Assembly (NCBI GenBank): GCA_028571685.1
Contig: CM053142.1
Span: 126,038,796-126,102,795 of the forward strand
Origin: Heterohyrax brucei
Lineage: Eukaryota > Chordata > Mammalia > Hyracoidea > Procaviidae
Reading direction: 5' to 3'
Length of the DNA: 64,000 nucleotides
In this document: positions 47,091 through 57,219 of the stretch, in pieces
How the letters are laid out: the number at the start of each line of letters is the position of its first letter
Position numbering within the stretch: the first letter of the stretch is position 1
Notes under the pieces: model-generated
What the model saw: the letters and a program-made list of their open reading frames with translations, nothing else
The model's database searches: none
Told to the model about the DNA's origin: nothing
Position numbers and translations under genes: made by a program

Positions 47091-47830
47091 TGAACCTCTT
47101 TTACTGAATTTTTATCAGAAAAGAGTGTTGACTTTTATCAAATGCCTTTTCTGCATTGACTGAGATGATCACGTGATTGATTTTCCTTTATGTGATTAAT
47201 TGCATTAATTTATTTTTTTATCAGTTTTTTTTACATACATAGTATGAATCCCACTTGGTCATGATGTACTGTTTTTTCCAGTTTTGTTTCTTTGGTGGTG
47301 GTGGTGGTGGTGTTTTTGATGTACTGTTGAATTCTGTGAGCTAGACTTTTTGTTGAGAATTTTTGCATCATATTTATGAAGCCTGTTTGTAATTTTCAGT
47401 GGATGCTTTTGCCTGGCTTTGATATCAAGGTAATGCTGGCTTCATAGAATGATGAATTAAAAAGTATTTTATCCTTGCCTGTGTTCTGGAATAGTTTGAG
47501 TAGAATTGGTGTCAACTATTCTCTGAATGTTCGGTAAAATTCTCCAGTGAATCCTTCTAGGCTGGGCCATCTTTGGAGGAATTTTTTTTCTTCAGGGATC
47601 TATTTAATGTCTTCTTTGGTTATGAGTCTGTTCAAATTTTCAACCTCAGCTTGTTAGTTTAAGTAGAAATATATCCATGCTTTTGTTTGAAAATTTGTTA
47701 GAGTATAATTTTTATAATACTCTGTTACGATCCTTTTTATTTCAGTTGGTTCTACTGTAATGTTACTCATCTCTTTTTTTGTTTTAGTTTCTTGCATCCT
47801 TTTCCTTTGTTAGTCTGGCCAGTGAATTGG
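47091..47830 (-). mobile_element. L1 ORF2 fragment, antisense
   Basis: It reads atcaaatgccttttctgcat (the reverse of the AEKAFD region), aggtaatgctggcttcatag and agaattggtgtcaactattc, all antisense L1 reverse transcriptase. A (GGT)n tract lies at 47294-47312. Confidence 0.85.
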
Positions 47831-48530
47831 CCCATAGAAAGGGGCCTTGGATTATGGTCCCCAGGCAGGCAGACTGGCAGGGGTGTGGAGTGTCCCACCA
47901 CTGGAGATCAAGAGGATCAGAGGAGGGGGAGTGTGCTCCTCTGATCACCAGATGTGGGTGCCTGGGCACTTCCAGTTGGATATAGCTAGAAGTCAGGACC
48001 TTGCCCTGATCAGCAGGACCTGCCACTGACACTCAGTGGATCTATTGCTTCATGTGTGTCACCCACCGTGATGGTCAGGTACTGCTACTAGTGAATATAC
48101 CTGTCTCTGGACCCCGCTGCCTCCTTGCTGTGTGCACCACTGTCATCAAAGTGCTCACCCTCCTGCCTGTACTTGTCCTCTTTACATTTGCATCATGTTC
48201 TACTCACCATCCTCCTCTGTCTGTTACTGGGAGTGTTCTGAAGTCGTCTTGCAGTGCTCCTCACTTGAGTTTGCTACTGGCTTTGTCCCCATGTGGCCAC
48301 ACTGTGCTGGGGCAGCTGGTGGGGCACCTCCACTCCACATCACTCCTCTTTTGCTTTGTTCAGTTTCTTCCAGTCACTGTTCAGTTCTATTCTTCATCCT
48401 TTCAATGTTCAGGGTTTCAGGATTGTCGTCTGCATATGTTTCACTTGGTTTCTCAGGTCTTTGCTATAAAGGGATAGCGTAATGTATCTGACTAACACCA
48501 TCTTTTCCCTTTCCAGGAATTAGTACTTTT
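47831..48530 (-). mobile_element. Possible L1 5'-UTR in antisense
   Basis: GC-richer than its neighbours. It ends in a sequence whose reverse reads gaaaagatggtgttagtcag, like an L1 5' end, and follows antisense L1 ORF2, so a deleted L1 is a reasonable reading. The 141- and 116-codon frames at 48052-48482 overlap each other in different frames and show no known domain. It could also be unrelated single-copy sequence. Confidence 0.35.
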
Positions 48531-48532
48531 TT

Positions 48533-48660
48533 AAGAGTCCTTAGTGGCACAGCTAACTGAATGATTGGTGGTTGAAGTCCATCTAGAGGTACCTTGGAAG
48601 AAAGACACATAGTGATCTACTTCTGAAAAATCAGAAAGTGAAAACCCTGTGAGTGTCCTG
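48533..48660 (+). mobile_element. AfroSINE, diverged
   Basis: Head taagagtccttagtggcaca, then the long-body phrase aagacacatagtgatctact. Confidence 0.75.
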
Positions 48661-48669
48661 GCAGAGACC

Positions 48670-49025
48670 AGAGGACGCCTCAGGACTATGTCTCACAGGC
48701 ACTTTGCTAACTGCTGCCGCTTCCAAAGTCCACCTTTCAGCCACGGATTAGACAGGCCTGTAAGACAAACAGTAACACATGTGAGGAATGTACTTTGTAG
48801 TTCAGTCAACTGCATGATACTAGATGGGCAACAGCTGCTCAGAAGCAGCCATGAGAGGGCAAGAAGAGACAGGAAAATGACGAATGGACTTAAGGAACTT
48901 GGAGCGGAAAGGAGGAGAATGCTGACACATTGTAGGATTTCAGCTAGTGTCACAAAACAATTCACATACACATTTTTAAATGAGAAACTTAATTTGCACT
49001 ATATACTTTCACCTAAAGCCCAGTA
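48670..49025 (+). mobile_element. L1 3'-end-type repeat, sense
   Basis: The end reads cacatttttaaatgagaaac, ttaatttgcactatatactt and tcacctaaagcccag, the reverse complement of the block that opens 43515. Confidence 0.6.
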
Positions 49026-49230
49026 AGATTTGAAAATACGTACATAACATAAAAATAAGTGAAACAATACTGGAGAGTGTTTTGGAGTAGACCAATGACT
49101 GTAAAAAGTCCTGGCAACCCAAGACACAACACAAATGGATCCTTCTAAGGCAGACCCAGGCTGAGATATGGGGAATGTCAGGGAAAAAAAGAAAAGAAAA
49201 CTCTGTGGGGCACAGTTCTGCTCTGACACA

Positions 49231-49260
49231 CATACCCAGTACCGTCAAGTCAGATCCGAC
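49231..49260 (-). mobile_element. AfroSINE tail fragment
   Basis: Short tail-side fragment cccagtaccgtcaagtcaga then tccgac, without body or head. Confidence 0.5.
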
Positions 49261-49352
49261 AGAATCTATGCCACAGCAACCAGTTAATGTTTCAAAAGCT
49301 CCTCAGGTACTTCTGATACGCAGTCAGAGCTTAGATAGGACTGCTCTGAAAA

Positions 49353-49520
49353 CAGTGCTTCTCAAACATTAATGTGCAGACAGATCACCAGGGGAGCTTG
49401 GTAAAATGTAGGTTCTGATTTCAGTGGATCTGGGGAGTGTGAGTCTGCATCTCTAATAGGCTCCCTGATGATGGTGACACTGCTGGCCTGCAGACCACAC
49501 TTTGAGCCACCTCTAAGCTG
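49353..49520 (+). mobile_element. MER5-like hAT-Charlie fossil
   Basis: It reads gtgcttctcaaacattaatg, gatcaccaggggagcttgg and gaccacactttgagccacc, a MER5A-type element. It ends about 120 bases upstream of the last exon. Confidence 0.75.
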
Positions 49521-49642
49521 TACACTTTGAGTATTAAGGTGCCAGACTCTAAGATAAAAGTGGCTGGTTTTAGAAATCCCATGGGTAGTTTCTTGATATT
49601 GAATAATTAAAAATAACCAAAAATTCATCTTCCCTTTTGCAG

Positions 49643-49727
49643 AAACTCAGAGAGTATTTAGAAGGCAGTAATCTCATCACAAAACTTCAAGCTAAACATG
49701 ATTTGCTACAGAGGACCCTTGGAGAAG
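49643..49727 (+). CDS. SRGAP1: SRGAP1 coding exon, last F-BAR extension exon (about residues 442-470)
   Basis: The exon is 85 bases, entered in phase 0 and left after the first base of a codon: acceptor cccttttgcag|AAA, donor GAAG|gtcagt. It reads KLREYLEGSNLITKLQAKHD LLQRTLGE plus one base, matching the helix that closes the F-BAR extension just before the linker to RhoGAP. It is the only exon here whose length is not a multiple of three. The donor has C at +3, as in the 35593-35814 exon. The next exon, which should begin with the HRAEYMTTRP region in human SRGAP1, is not in the remaining 14.3 kb. Confidence 0.94.
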
Positions 49728-50220
49728 GTCAGTTATTTGGAGTAGATTAAAAGATAATTTGAACTATATTCTGAAGAGTGAGGATTGTATATTTGTGCTT
49801 TTAAGAAGCAGAGTACACTGTATGTTTAGATTTGGTTTCCTGCATCTACAGTAATCCACTTCTCCCTGGACCTGTTTTCTTTTTAAGCTTGGTGCTAACC
49901 TTCAGGAGAAATAGTGGTAACTAGGGAAGGTTGAAAAGGCTGCACAGAGCACCTGAGGAGAGAGCTTTAGAGCATGGTGCTGCTAATGTAAAGAGGGCTG
50001 AAGGACTGGCACCTGTTTCCATCTGCTGAGCCCTCCCTCTTCACTTCTTCCTTCTCCAGCCTGAGCCCTGTGTGTGTTTCAGTGAGCTCAGTGTTTGTTG
50101 TTCCATCCATTGTCATTTTGTACTGGAGAAACTAGTTGCACCAGTTTGGGAGATTTTATTTTTCCTCAGTAGGCATTGGTTTTAGTTGAGAAATAACCTA
50201 ACGTATAAGTAAATTAGAAA
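49728..50220 (+). other. SRGAP1: SRGAP1 intron after the last exon, no repeat seen
   Basis: Unique intron. No further SRGAP1 exon is seen downstream in the window. Confidence 0.5.
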
Positions 50221-50416
50221 GTCTAATTGCACTGTGATTAAGCACTAGGTTGCTAACTGAAAGGTTAGTGGCTTGAGCCCACCCACAGCTCCATGGGAGA
50301 AAGGCCTAGTGATCTGCATCCTTAAAAATTGCAACCTGGAAAACCATACAGGATAGTTCTCTGTCACTTAGGGTTGCAGTGAGTCAGAATCACCTGAACA
50401 GTACACAACAGCAACG
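50221..50416 (+). mobile_element. AfroSINE, long-body type
   Basis: It reads attgcactgtgattaagcac, ggttgctaactgaaaggtta, the extra body (aaaaattgcaacctgg) and a decayed tail. Confidence 0.8.
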
Positions 50417-51883
50417 TAAGTAGGTTGCTGTATCTAATGATAACAAAAATAACAGTAGCTGACATTTAATACAGGGAAACCGGTGAGAGCCAGAAGTTGA
50501 TGGCACTGCTTTGTTTTACTGAGTCTTGCAAATTTTCTACCTTTGACAGGATGCAGTCTTGCCACTTTTCTGTCACTCACTGGAAAATATTTTAGTTTTC
50601 AATCTCTTGCATGTTCCCACCTTGCATAGGCTCTGGCTTTTGTTGATTTTATTGTATAAGGCTTTCTGTATTCAAGGCATTGTTGTAAACTGGGCATTGT
50701 TGCACCATTTTTACAAATGAGAAAACTGAAGTGGGGGAGGATTTTAGGCAAAAGTGACTAGGTAAATGTTACTGTTTTACTTTTAGTCATCATGAAATTT
50801 AAAAGGAAAAAAAATATATCCAAGCAAAATCCTTAACTGTGTGGTGGTCCGCAACATTTTTATTCACACTAGATCCTACTAGAAATTTTAGAAAATGAAA
50901 GGATATAGATACAAATGGAATATGAGGGGACTGAGTTATGTGAGTAAATGAAGGCAAAAAGAGATAGCTGTTCTCATGTCTGAATTCTTGCTTCCTACCA
51001 TTCTGTAGCCTTCTTTATAGTCGCATCTCGGTTTTTGGCACAGTACCCGTTATCCTCAGGGAGTGGCCATGTGGAGAAAGGTCATCAAGACCCAAGACTC
51101 AGATGTGTTATGAAGTTAAAGTGCCAGATCCTGAGACATAAAAGGCCTCTGGCATCTAGCGGGGGTGGGGTGGGAAGGTTGTGGGGAGCAACATTTAAAC
51201 TGTCCAAAAGTATCTTAAGAAAAACTAGCAACCAAATGCAATGTGTGAATCTGCACGAATTCCAAATCAAAAAGCTATAAAAGACATTTTGAAGACAAAG
51301 GAAGAAATTTAAGTCTGACTATAAACAATATTATGGAGTTAATGTTAATTTTCCTAGGTAAGTTAATGGTATTACAGTGATGAAGGAAAATGTCTCTATT
51401 CTTAACAAATACTTTATGAAATGTCTGTGGCTTACTTTCAAATGGTTCAGAAGAAAAGATACATATAAAAAGAGAAAAGGATTTCCTATACTATTTTTTA
51501 ATCTTTTCTGTAAGTTTGAGCTCAAAGAAAACAAGTCTTTGTTGTTTGAAGAATTCTCTTACATTAGTAAGTATATCCTATTTTTCCCCCTTCATAGTGT
51601 CTTGTAAAGTCACTTTATGTTTTCACAAATGCCTGATACTTCAGTGATGCCCTCAAGGTCAGTTTCCAGCACCAAAAAACCGAATGGAAGCTTAGAGATG
51701 CAAAACCTGTCTCTGCAGAAGTGGATGAAATTAGGAATCTGAGAAAACTAAGTGGAGGGTGAATTTACTCTTGTCACCTTATGAAGACCCATACATCAAA
51801 GCACTTTAGGCCACATTTTGAAAACTTGTATGGTACTCCTTCACCATAGTTTCTCTTATGTCTCCTGAAAAGAAGACCAAATC
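50417..51883 (+). other. SRGAP1: SRGAP1 intron, unique; weak MIR trace at 50670-50740
   Basis: A short phrase at 50700-50730 (ttttacaaatgagaaaactg) is MIR-like. I see nothing else recognisable. Frames of 60-81 codons around 51035-51607 have no family resemblance. Confidence 0.45.
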
Positions 51884-52044
51884 AAAACCAATCCTAGTGC
51901 CGTTGAGACGGTTCCGACTCATAATGACCCTATAGTGCAGAGTAGAACTGCTCTATAGGGTTTCCAAGGAGCACCTGGTGGATTTGAATGGTCACCGTTT
52001 TGGTTAACAGCCATAGCACTTAATCACTACACCACCAGGGTTTC
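51884..52044 (-). mobile_element. AfroSINE, well preserved
   Basis: The + strand reads cctagtgccgttgagacggt, ttccaaggagcacctggtgg and the head in reverse (actacaccaccagggtttcc). One of the least diverged full-length copies here. Confidence 0.93.
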
Positions 52045-52109
52045 CTGAAGAGAAAGCCCTAGCTATTCATATTATTTTATATGTTATTTTCAGATAGGAC
52101 TGTATTTTA

Positions 52110-52365
52110 GCCAAAGTAATATTGCTGCTTGAACACATCATCAGGAAGGATCAGTTGCTAGAAGGGGATATCATGTTTGAGGAAGTGGAGAGCCAGTGAA
52201 AGCAAGGGAGACCCTCACTGAGATGTATTAGCCACTGGCCGCAACAGTGGACCCAGATGTGCCAGTGATCACAGGGATGGCACAGGGCTGGCAGTGTTTC
52301 TGTTCTGTTGGGCTTGGGGTAGCCATGAGATGGGGCTGACTCAGCGGCAACTGACAACACAGCAT
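52110..52365 (+). mobile_element. RTE-type LINE 3' end
   Basis: It reads ggaaggatcagttgctagaa, gagaccctcactgagatgta, ggcacagggctggcagtgtt and the tail ctcagcggcaactgacaaca. Confidence 0.8.
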
Positions 52366-54544
52366 ACTTTAGCCAACTTGCTGAATCCAGTCACCAGATT
52401 CTTTCACTATTGACCTGTGTAAAGCTATGTTTTACTTTGTACATGCTAAGCCACTCTTTCATTATTTTGGAATTTTTCCCAGTGTGTTCTAGTGTCCCAG
52501 TGACACATATAGTGTTCAGGTGTACAGGGCCTTCACTGGACTCAGTTAATCCTGCATAAGAAACAGGATGGTTCTCAAGATTCCCATCCAGTGGGCAGGA
52601 GACACACTTGCCTTTGCCTGCCTGTTGCAGACCTCTTTACCCTACATGCAGGCTTGCCTGCACAATAATTGTCAGTCATTGCCTCATTTTGACATGGAAG
52701 GCTTTGCCCTGAGAAAAACTGAGCATGAAGAACTTCCCCACCTTTTAGCTAGACCATTGTGAGCCTGCTTACTTTCCATAAAAGCATGTTAGCGTTAGTA
52801 CACTGACACAAAGGAGAGTAGATGGGCTAATGATGCCTGTCACATGGTGAGGTAATCAGATGGTAAGCCCTTATGAAGGGGTCCAAGTCAGGATCTGGCT
52901 AGACACAGTTAGTGGTACCCACATAAATGGTTTGTCAGGAGACACTACTGAATTTTTATATAGAAATGGTATCTCTGAATTAGGCTGGACTCACTGCTGC
53001 AGAAACTGCCTTCATATTCATAGGAAAACAAATAGAGCCTAACCCAGGGGTTTAGCAGTTGATCTTACACAGCTGAAACTGTAACTACAGACATGTGTTT
53101 GGCCTGTCTTACTACTTGTTTTTTGGCAGGCTATCAGTGGCCCAGTAAGTCCTTTGATTTACAACATCGAAAGCAACTGGATTGGTCTCTTAAAGTGGCA
53201 CTGTCAGAATCCAGAATCTCAGATCTTTCAGAAGTAACTATTGAAACAGAAATGCATAATCAGTTCTTAAGACCTAAATCATCATCTTCATCCTTCAGTA
53301 TCACCGTTACATGCTTTTGTGATACTTGTTTTTAAGTCAGAAAAGTTAAATTGAGCACAGTAAAGGAGATACACATTTATAAAAATGAGGCTCTGAAATT
53401 TTTTTTCGTTTTTTAGTAATGATCCTAAATGTTCACATTGGTTTCTTTGTGTACAACAGTGTAAGGTAAGGGGAATGTAATATCAGTGCAGTTTTGCTGA
53501 ATCTAGAAAATCTGACACAGAAAGATTAACTGTATGTTATATCTTGGCTTAAGATTTCTGACAAAGGAAATCAATAGGTTATCCTCATACAATCCACTGG
53601 CTATCTTTGAGTAGGAGTACAAATACAGTTTTAAAGGAGAAGTGAATTGTGAATAATTAGGCATTTTAGAAAAGCAGTACACGGCATGCTTAAGGAAGAA
53701 AGGGACTGGAAAGGAACACCAGGCAACCTCATCAGTCATTCACTAGGGCAACAAACCCAGTGTGTATCTGTCCAGTTGGAGCTGTGCATGTTTTAATTAC
53801 TTCATCTGGGTTTTTACTCTTTAATGGCCTTCAAACAGTACTTGGACTTTCCCTTTTAAAATGGAAATACATTTATTTGTGAAAAATACTTAATGATTCT
53901 TAAGTGAAGTTATAAAAAGGAACCTGAAATAGATGTTTGTATCAAAAGCAAGTTAATCCATGGGTCTGTTTTTTCCTCCAAATTGCTTGCATGTAGAGAT
54001 GGGGGGAAAGGAATTGTCTGTTGTTTTTAATAATTAAATAGCTTGCCAAAGAAAATAATTGAAAACTAATCTTCAAACCACTGGAAGCTTTCACATTTCT
54101 CAGGGAAGAATATTCTTCTAAGCCTTTGTGTTATTGATCTATTAATGATGATACTGATTAAAAAATAAAGCCTCATTCATCAATAGAGACACACTCAGGA
54201 CTATTCCCAGAAAAACAATGGATGTGGTGAATACAGTTATGCTGTGAATGCAGTTATGTGTTCTTGCAAAGCTTGTTCTTGGTTCATTATTAAAGATGTG
54301 TCTTTTATAGGTTTTAAATTTTTTATCTCCTACTATTAGCCAAATGGATGAATGGTTGAGTGGGGTGGTATAATTTTAACCCATTTTGTATATGATTTTG
54401 TTCTAAGTCTGGGGAATATTTTCACCACTTATCTGTCAGTGTGGCCTTAGTGACAGGAACAATGCCAGAAATCATGTGATAGAATTTTGCAAGAGCAGCA
54501 ACTTATTCAATGGAAAACCGTTTTTTTCAGCAGTATAAATGGTA
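52366..54544 (+). other. SRGAP1: SRGAP1 intron, no repeat recognised
   Basis: About 2.2 kb of unique-looking intron. Open frames at 52568-52762, 52860-53042, 53093-53335 and 53503-53739 have no recognisable domain, no splice context and no match to later SRGAP1 domains. Confidence 0.45.
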
Positions 54545-54797
54545 ACTACACACATGGCCCTCACCATTTGGAATGCATGGAATCAAATTGACTGTATCTG
54601 TGGACAGTATAGACAATGGAGAAGCTAAATATCATCTGTCAGAACAAGGCTAGAGGACAAATGCAGACTAGATCATCAATTCTTCATATACATATACATG
54701 TTAAAGGGGAAGAAAATGAAAATGAATCCGCAAGACCCAAAGTAGCACCTTGAGTATTTTACAGTGAATGTAGAGACCATCTCAACAATAGATTTTA
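54545..54797 (+). mobile_element. RTE-type LINE, 5' (endonuclease-side) fragment
   Basis: It reads ggaatcaaattgactgtatc, gaacaaggctagaggacaaa and gagaccatctcaacaataga, matching the RTE upstream of the reverse transcriptase. It is cut by the L1 that follows. Confidence 0.7.
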
Positions 54798-55899
54798 GAG
54801 GGGTGTACTCAAGATGGTGGACTAGACACACATCTCCTGAAAACTAAGGCCTGGATTCATAATTGAACGGAGCTTTATAGGCACCCAGTGAGCCCTAGGA
54901 CACAGCATAGGGCTGTCAATTTGGATTACATGCCACTAAGTGGGGCACTTCCTCTCTCACACAGAGCTCCACTGACACTGAGTGGGTGGCTCCCACAGCC
55001 CAAAGATACTGGTGTTTTCAACTTTTTTTTCTTTTGGTTGGCTGGTGGGGGGGATGGGCATGAGCAGGCAGCTGTGCTGAGCCAAAGTTCTGAAGTGAAC
55101 AGCATGGGCTGCAGCAGAGAGACAGTGTGAGAAATAACCACATTTTGAGAGCCCAGCAGTGGACTGGGGCACCACAGCCCCTCCACCATCTCTGGTCAGA
55201 GCTCCATTGTAGATTTGGCTCTTTCAAGGCACAAGGGATAGCTTGAATGGGATGCCATCTTATTCATCTGGAAGATGGAGTTACCCAAATGGAAGCCTCA
55301 GCAGGGGCTAATTTCCAAGCTCAGAGACAGTACCAGTCTGGGGAGCACTTTTCCAGCAGAAAGGCTATGTGTAGCACGACGTTGCTTCACAGGTAGACCC
55401 TGGCAGGTGACGACACCAGTGCAGCAGCCTGTCTCTACTTTGAAATACACTATAGCTTCTGGGACAACCGAAGAGGTATCTCTGCTGTCAGCCTGAAGGA
55501 GGGGCCTGCCACACTTGACGGTCTGACTCATTCTAGAAGTGATCAGGTAGCTTTTAGCTTTTTAAAATGAGACTGCCTGGACAAATAACTATTGGGCAGC
55601 CCAGCCACATCTCTTCCAGTCTTTATTGACCCACATCACAGAGTCAGTTGATGGCCCCCCAGTAACTCCATAAGCAGTGCAGTGTCTTTGCCAGCGAGGA
55701 GGCAGAGCCTGCCACCAGAGATTCCATGGGGCCAGTTACTAGAGTATGAAGAGGTAGCTACTGACCAACTTTTTTCTCAGAACTACTCCTTAGCTCCTGT
55801 TAAGGCAACACCAGAGAAACTAAACAGCCTCTAGATGTCCTGTAGACAGCAAACCATCACCAGGCATTTAAAGAAACATCCAACTGTGGTTCCAGAAAA

Positions 55900-56720
55900 C
55901 TCCCAAAATAAAGAATTAAAAAACTTCCCAGATGAAGAAGACTTTATGAAACTATCAGAAGTCAAGTAAAAAATAATTATGTGGAGAGCCCTCCTAGAGA
56001 TTAATTAAAATGCAGCAGAACAAAATGAAAAATTAAGCAAGGTATTTGAACTGATGCAACATACATTCTGAAATCCGACAGATCAATTACAGAATTACAG
56101 AATTAGACAATTCAGTCCAAAGCCAAAAGAGCAGCATTGATGAAATGGAAATTAGATTAAGTGACCTTGAAGATAGAGCTACTGATATCAGCATTTATGA
56201 GGAGAAATTAGAGAAAAGAAATAAGAAAAATGAAGAAGCATTAAGAAACATGTGGACTCTGTCAAGATGAATCATCTATGATTAACTGGAGTTCCTGAAC
56301 AGGGAGAGATAGCTGAAAACATGAAGAGTATTGTTAAGTTGCTGACAGAAAACTTCCCTGAAATTATGAAAGAAGAGGGTATAGACATCCAAGATGTGTA
56401 TCAAATGCCACAAAAAATAGACCCCAAAAGAAAGACACCAAGACAGATTATAATCAAGCTTAATAAAATGAAACATAAGCAGAAACTCTTAAAGGCAGAC
56501 ATTCAGAGGGAAGCTGTGTAGGCTTTTGTCTGACTCCTTGGCAGAAATGATGTTGGCACAGAGGTAGTGGGATGACATATTCAAAGCCTTGAAGGAGAAA
56601 AACTTTCAACCAAGAATTATGTATCCTGCAAAACTCTCTGTCAAATATGAAGATGAAGTTAAGACATTTGCAGATAAACAGAAGTTTAGAGGCATTGTAA
56701 AAAACTAAACCAAAACTACA
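55900..56720 (+). pseudogene. L1 ORF1 relic
   Basis: The longest readable piece (56321-56521) gives LLTENFPEIMKEEGIDIQDV, then PKRKTPRQIIIKLNKMKHKQ, the RNA-binding core of L1 ORF1p. The preceding coiled-coil region and the C-terminal domain (atgtatcctgcaaaactctc) are present in other frames. At least one stop separates the core from the C-terminal part. Confidence 0.82.
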
Positions 56721-57219
56721 AGAAATGCTGAAAGAAGCTCTTTACTTAGAAAAACAAAACTATTAAATGTATATTTAAGGAGGCGGTGCAGGACATGATA
56801 TACAGAAACCTCAGTTAGGAAAAGCACAAACTTCAGCCATAGCTACAGCATTAAAAGAAGGGAAGCAGTGATCATATCACAAAAACTAAGATACTGTCAC
56901 ATTAAAAAGAGGGATATACTATAATAGTTATAGTTCTTGCAAGTGGAGATGAAGTTAGTAAGATATGTAGATGTTAAACTTGGGTTTAAACTTAGAATAT
57001 TCAGGGGGCTAATCAGGGTAGCTGCAAAAGCACGATAACAATGCAACACATCAAAATAAGAAATGTAATACAGGAGTCTCAACAGTCACAAAACCAGCAC
57101 AGAAAAAGATGAAAACTCAATCCATAAAGAAGAATGGCCCACAATGGATTAAAAGCAACACAAAAAACACCAGCACAAAAATAAATACATCCAAATGACA
57201 GCACTAAACACATAGCTAT

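Noticed and set aside
48052-48482. Overlapping 141- and 116-codon open frames as a possible new gene
   Set aside because: They overlap in two frames, have no recognisable domain and lie in sequence that looks like an antisense L1 5' region.
53093-53335. 80-codon frame considered as the next SRGAP1 exon
   Set aside because: The peptide does not resemble the HRAEYMTTRP region that follows in SRGAP1, and there is no matching phase-1 acceptor context.
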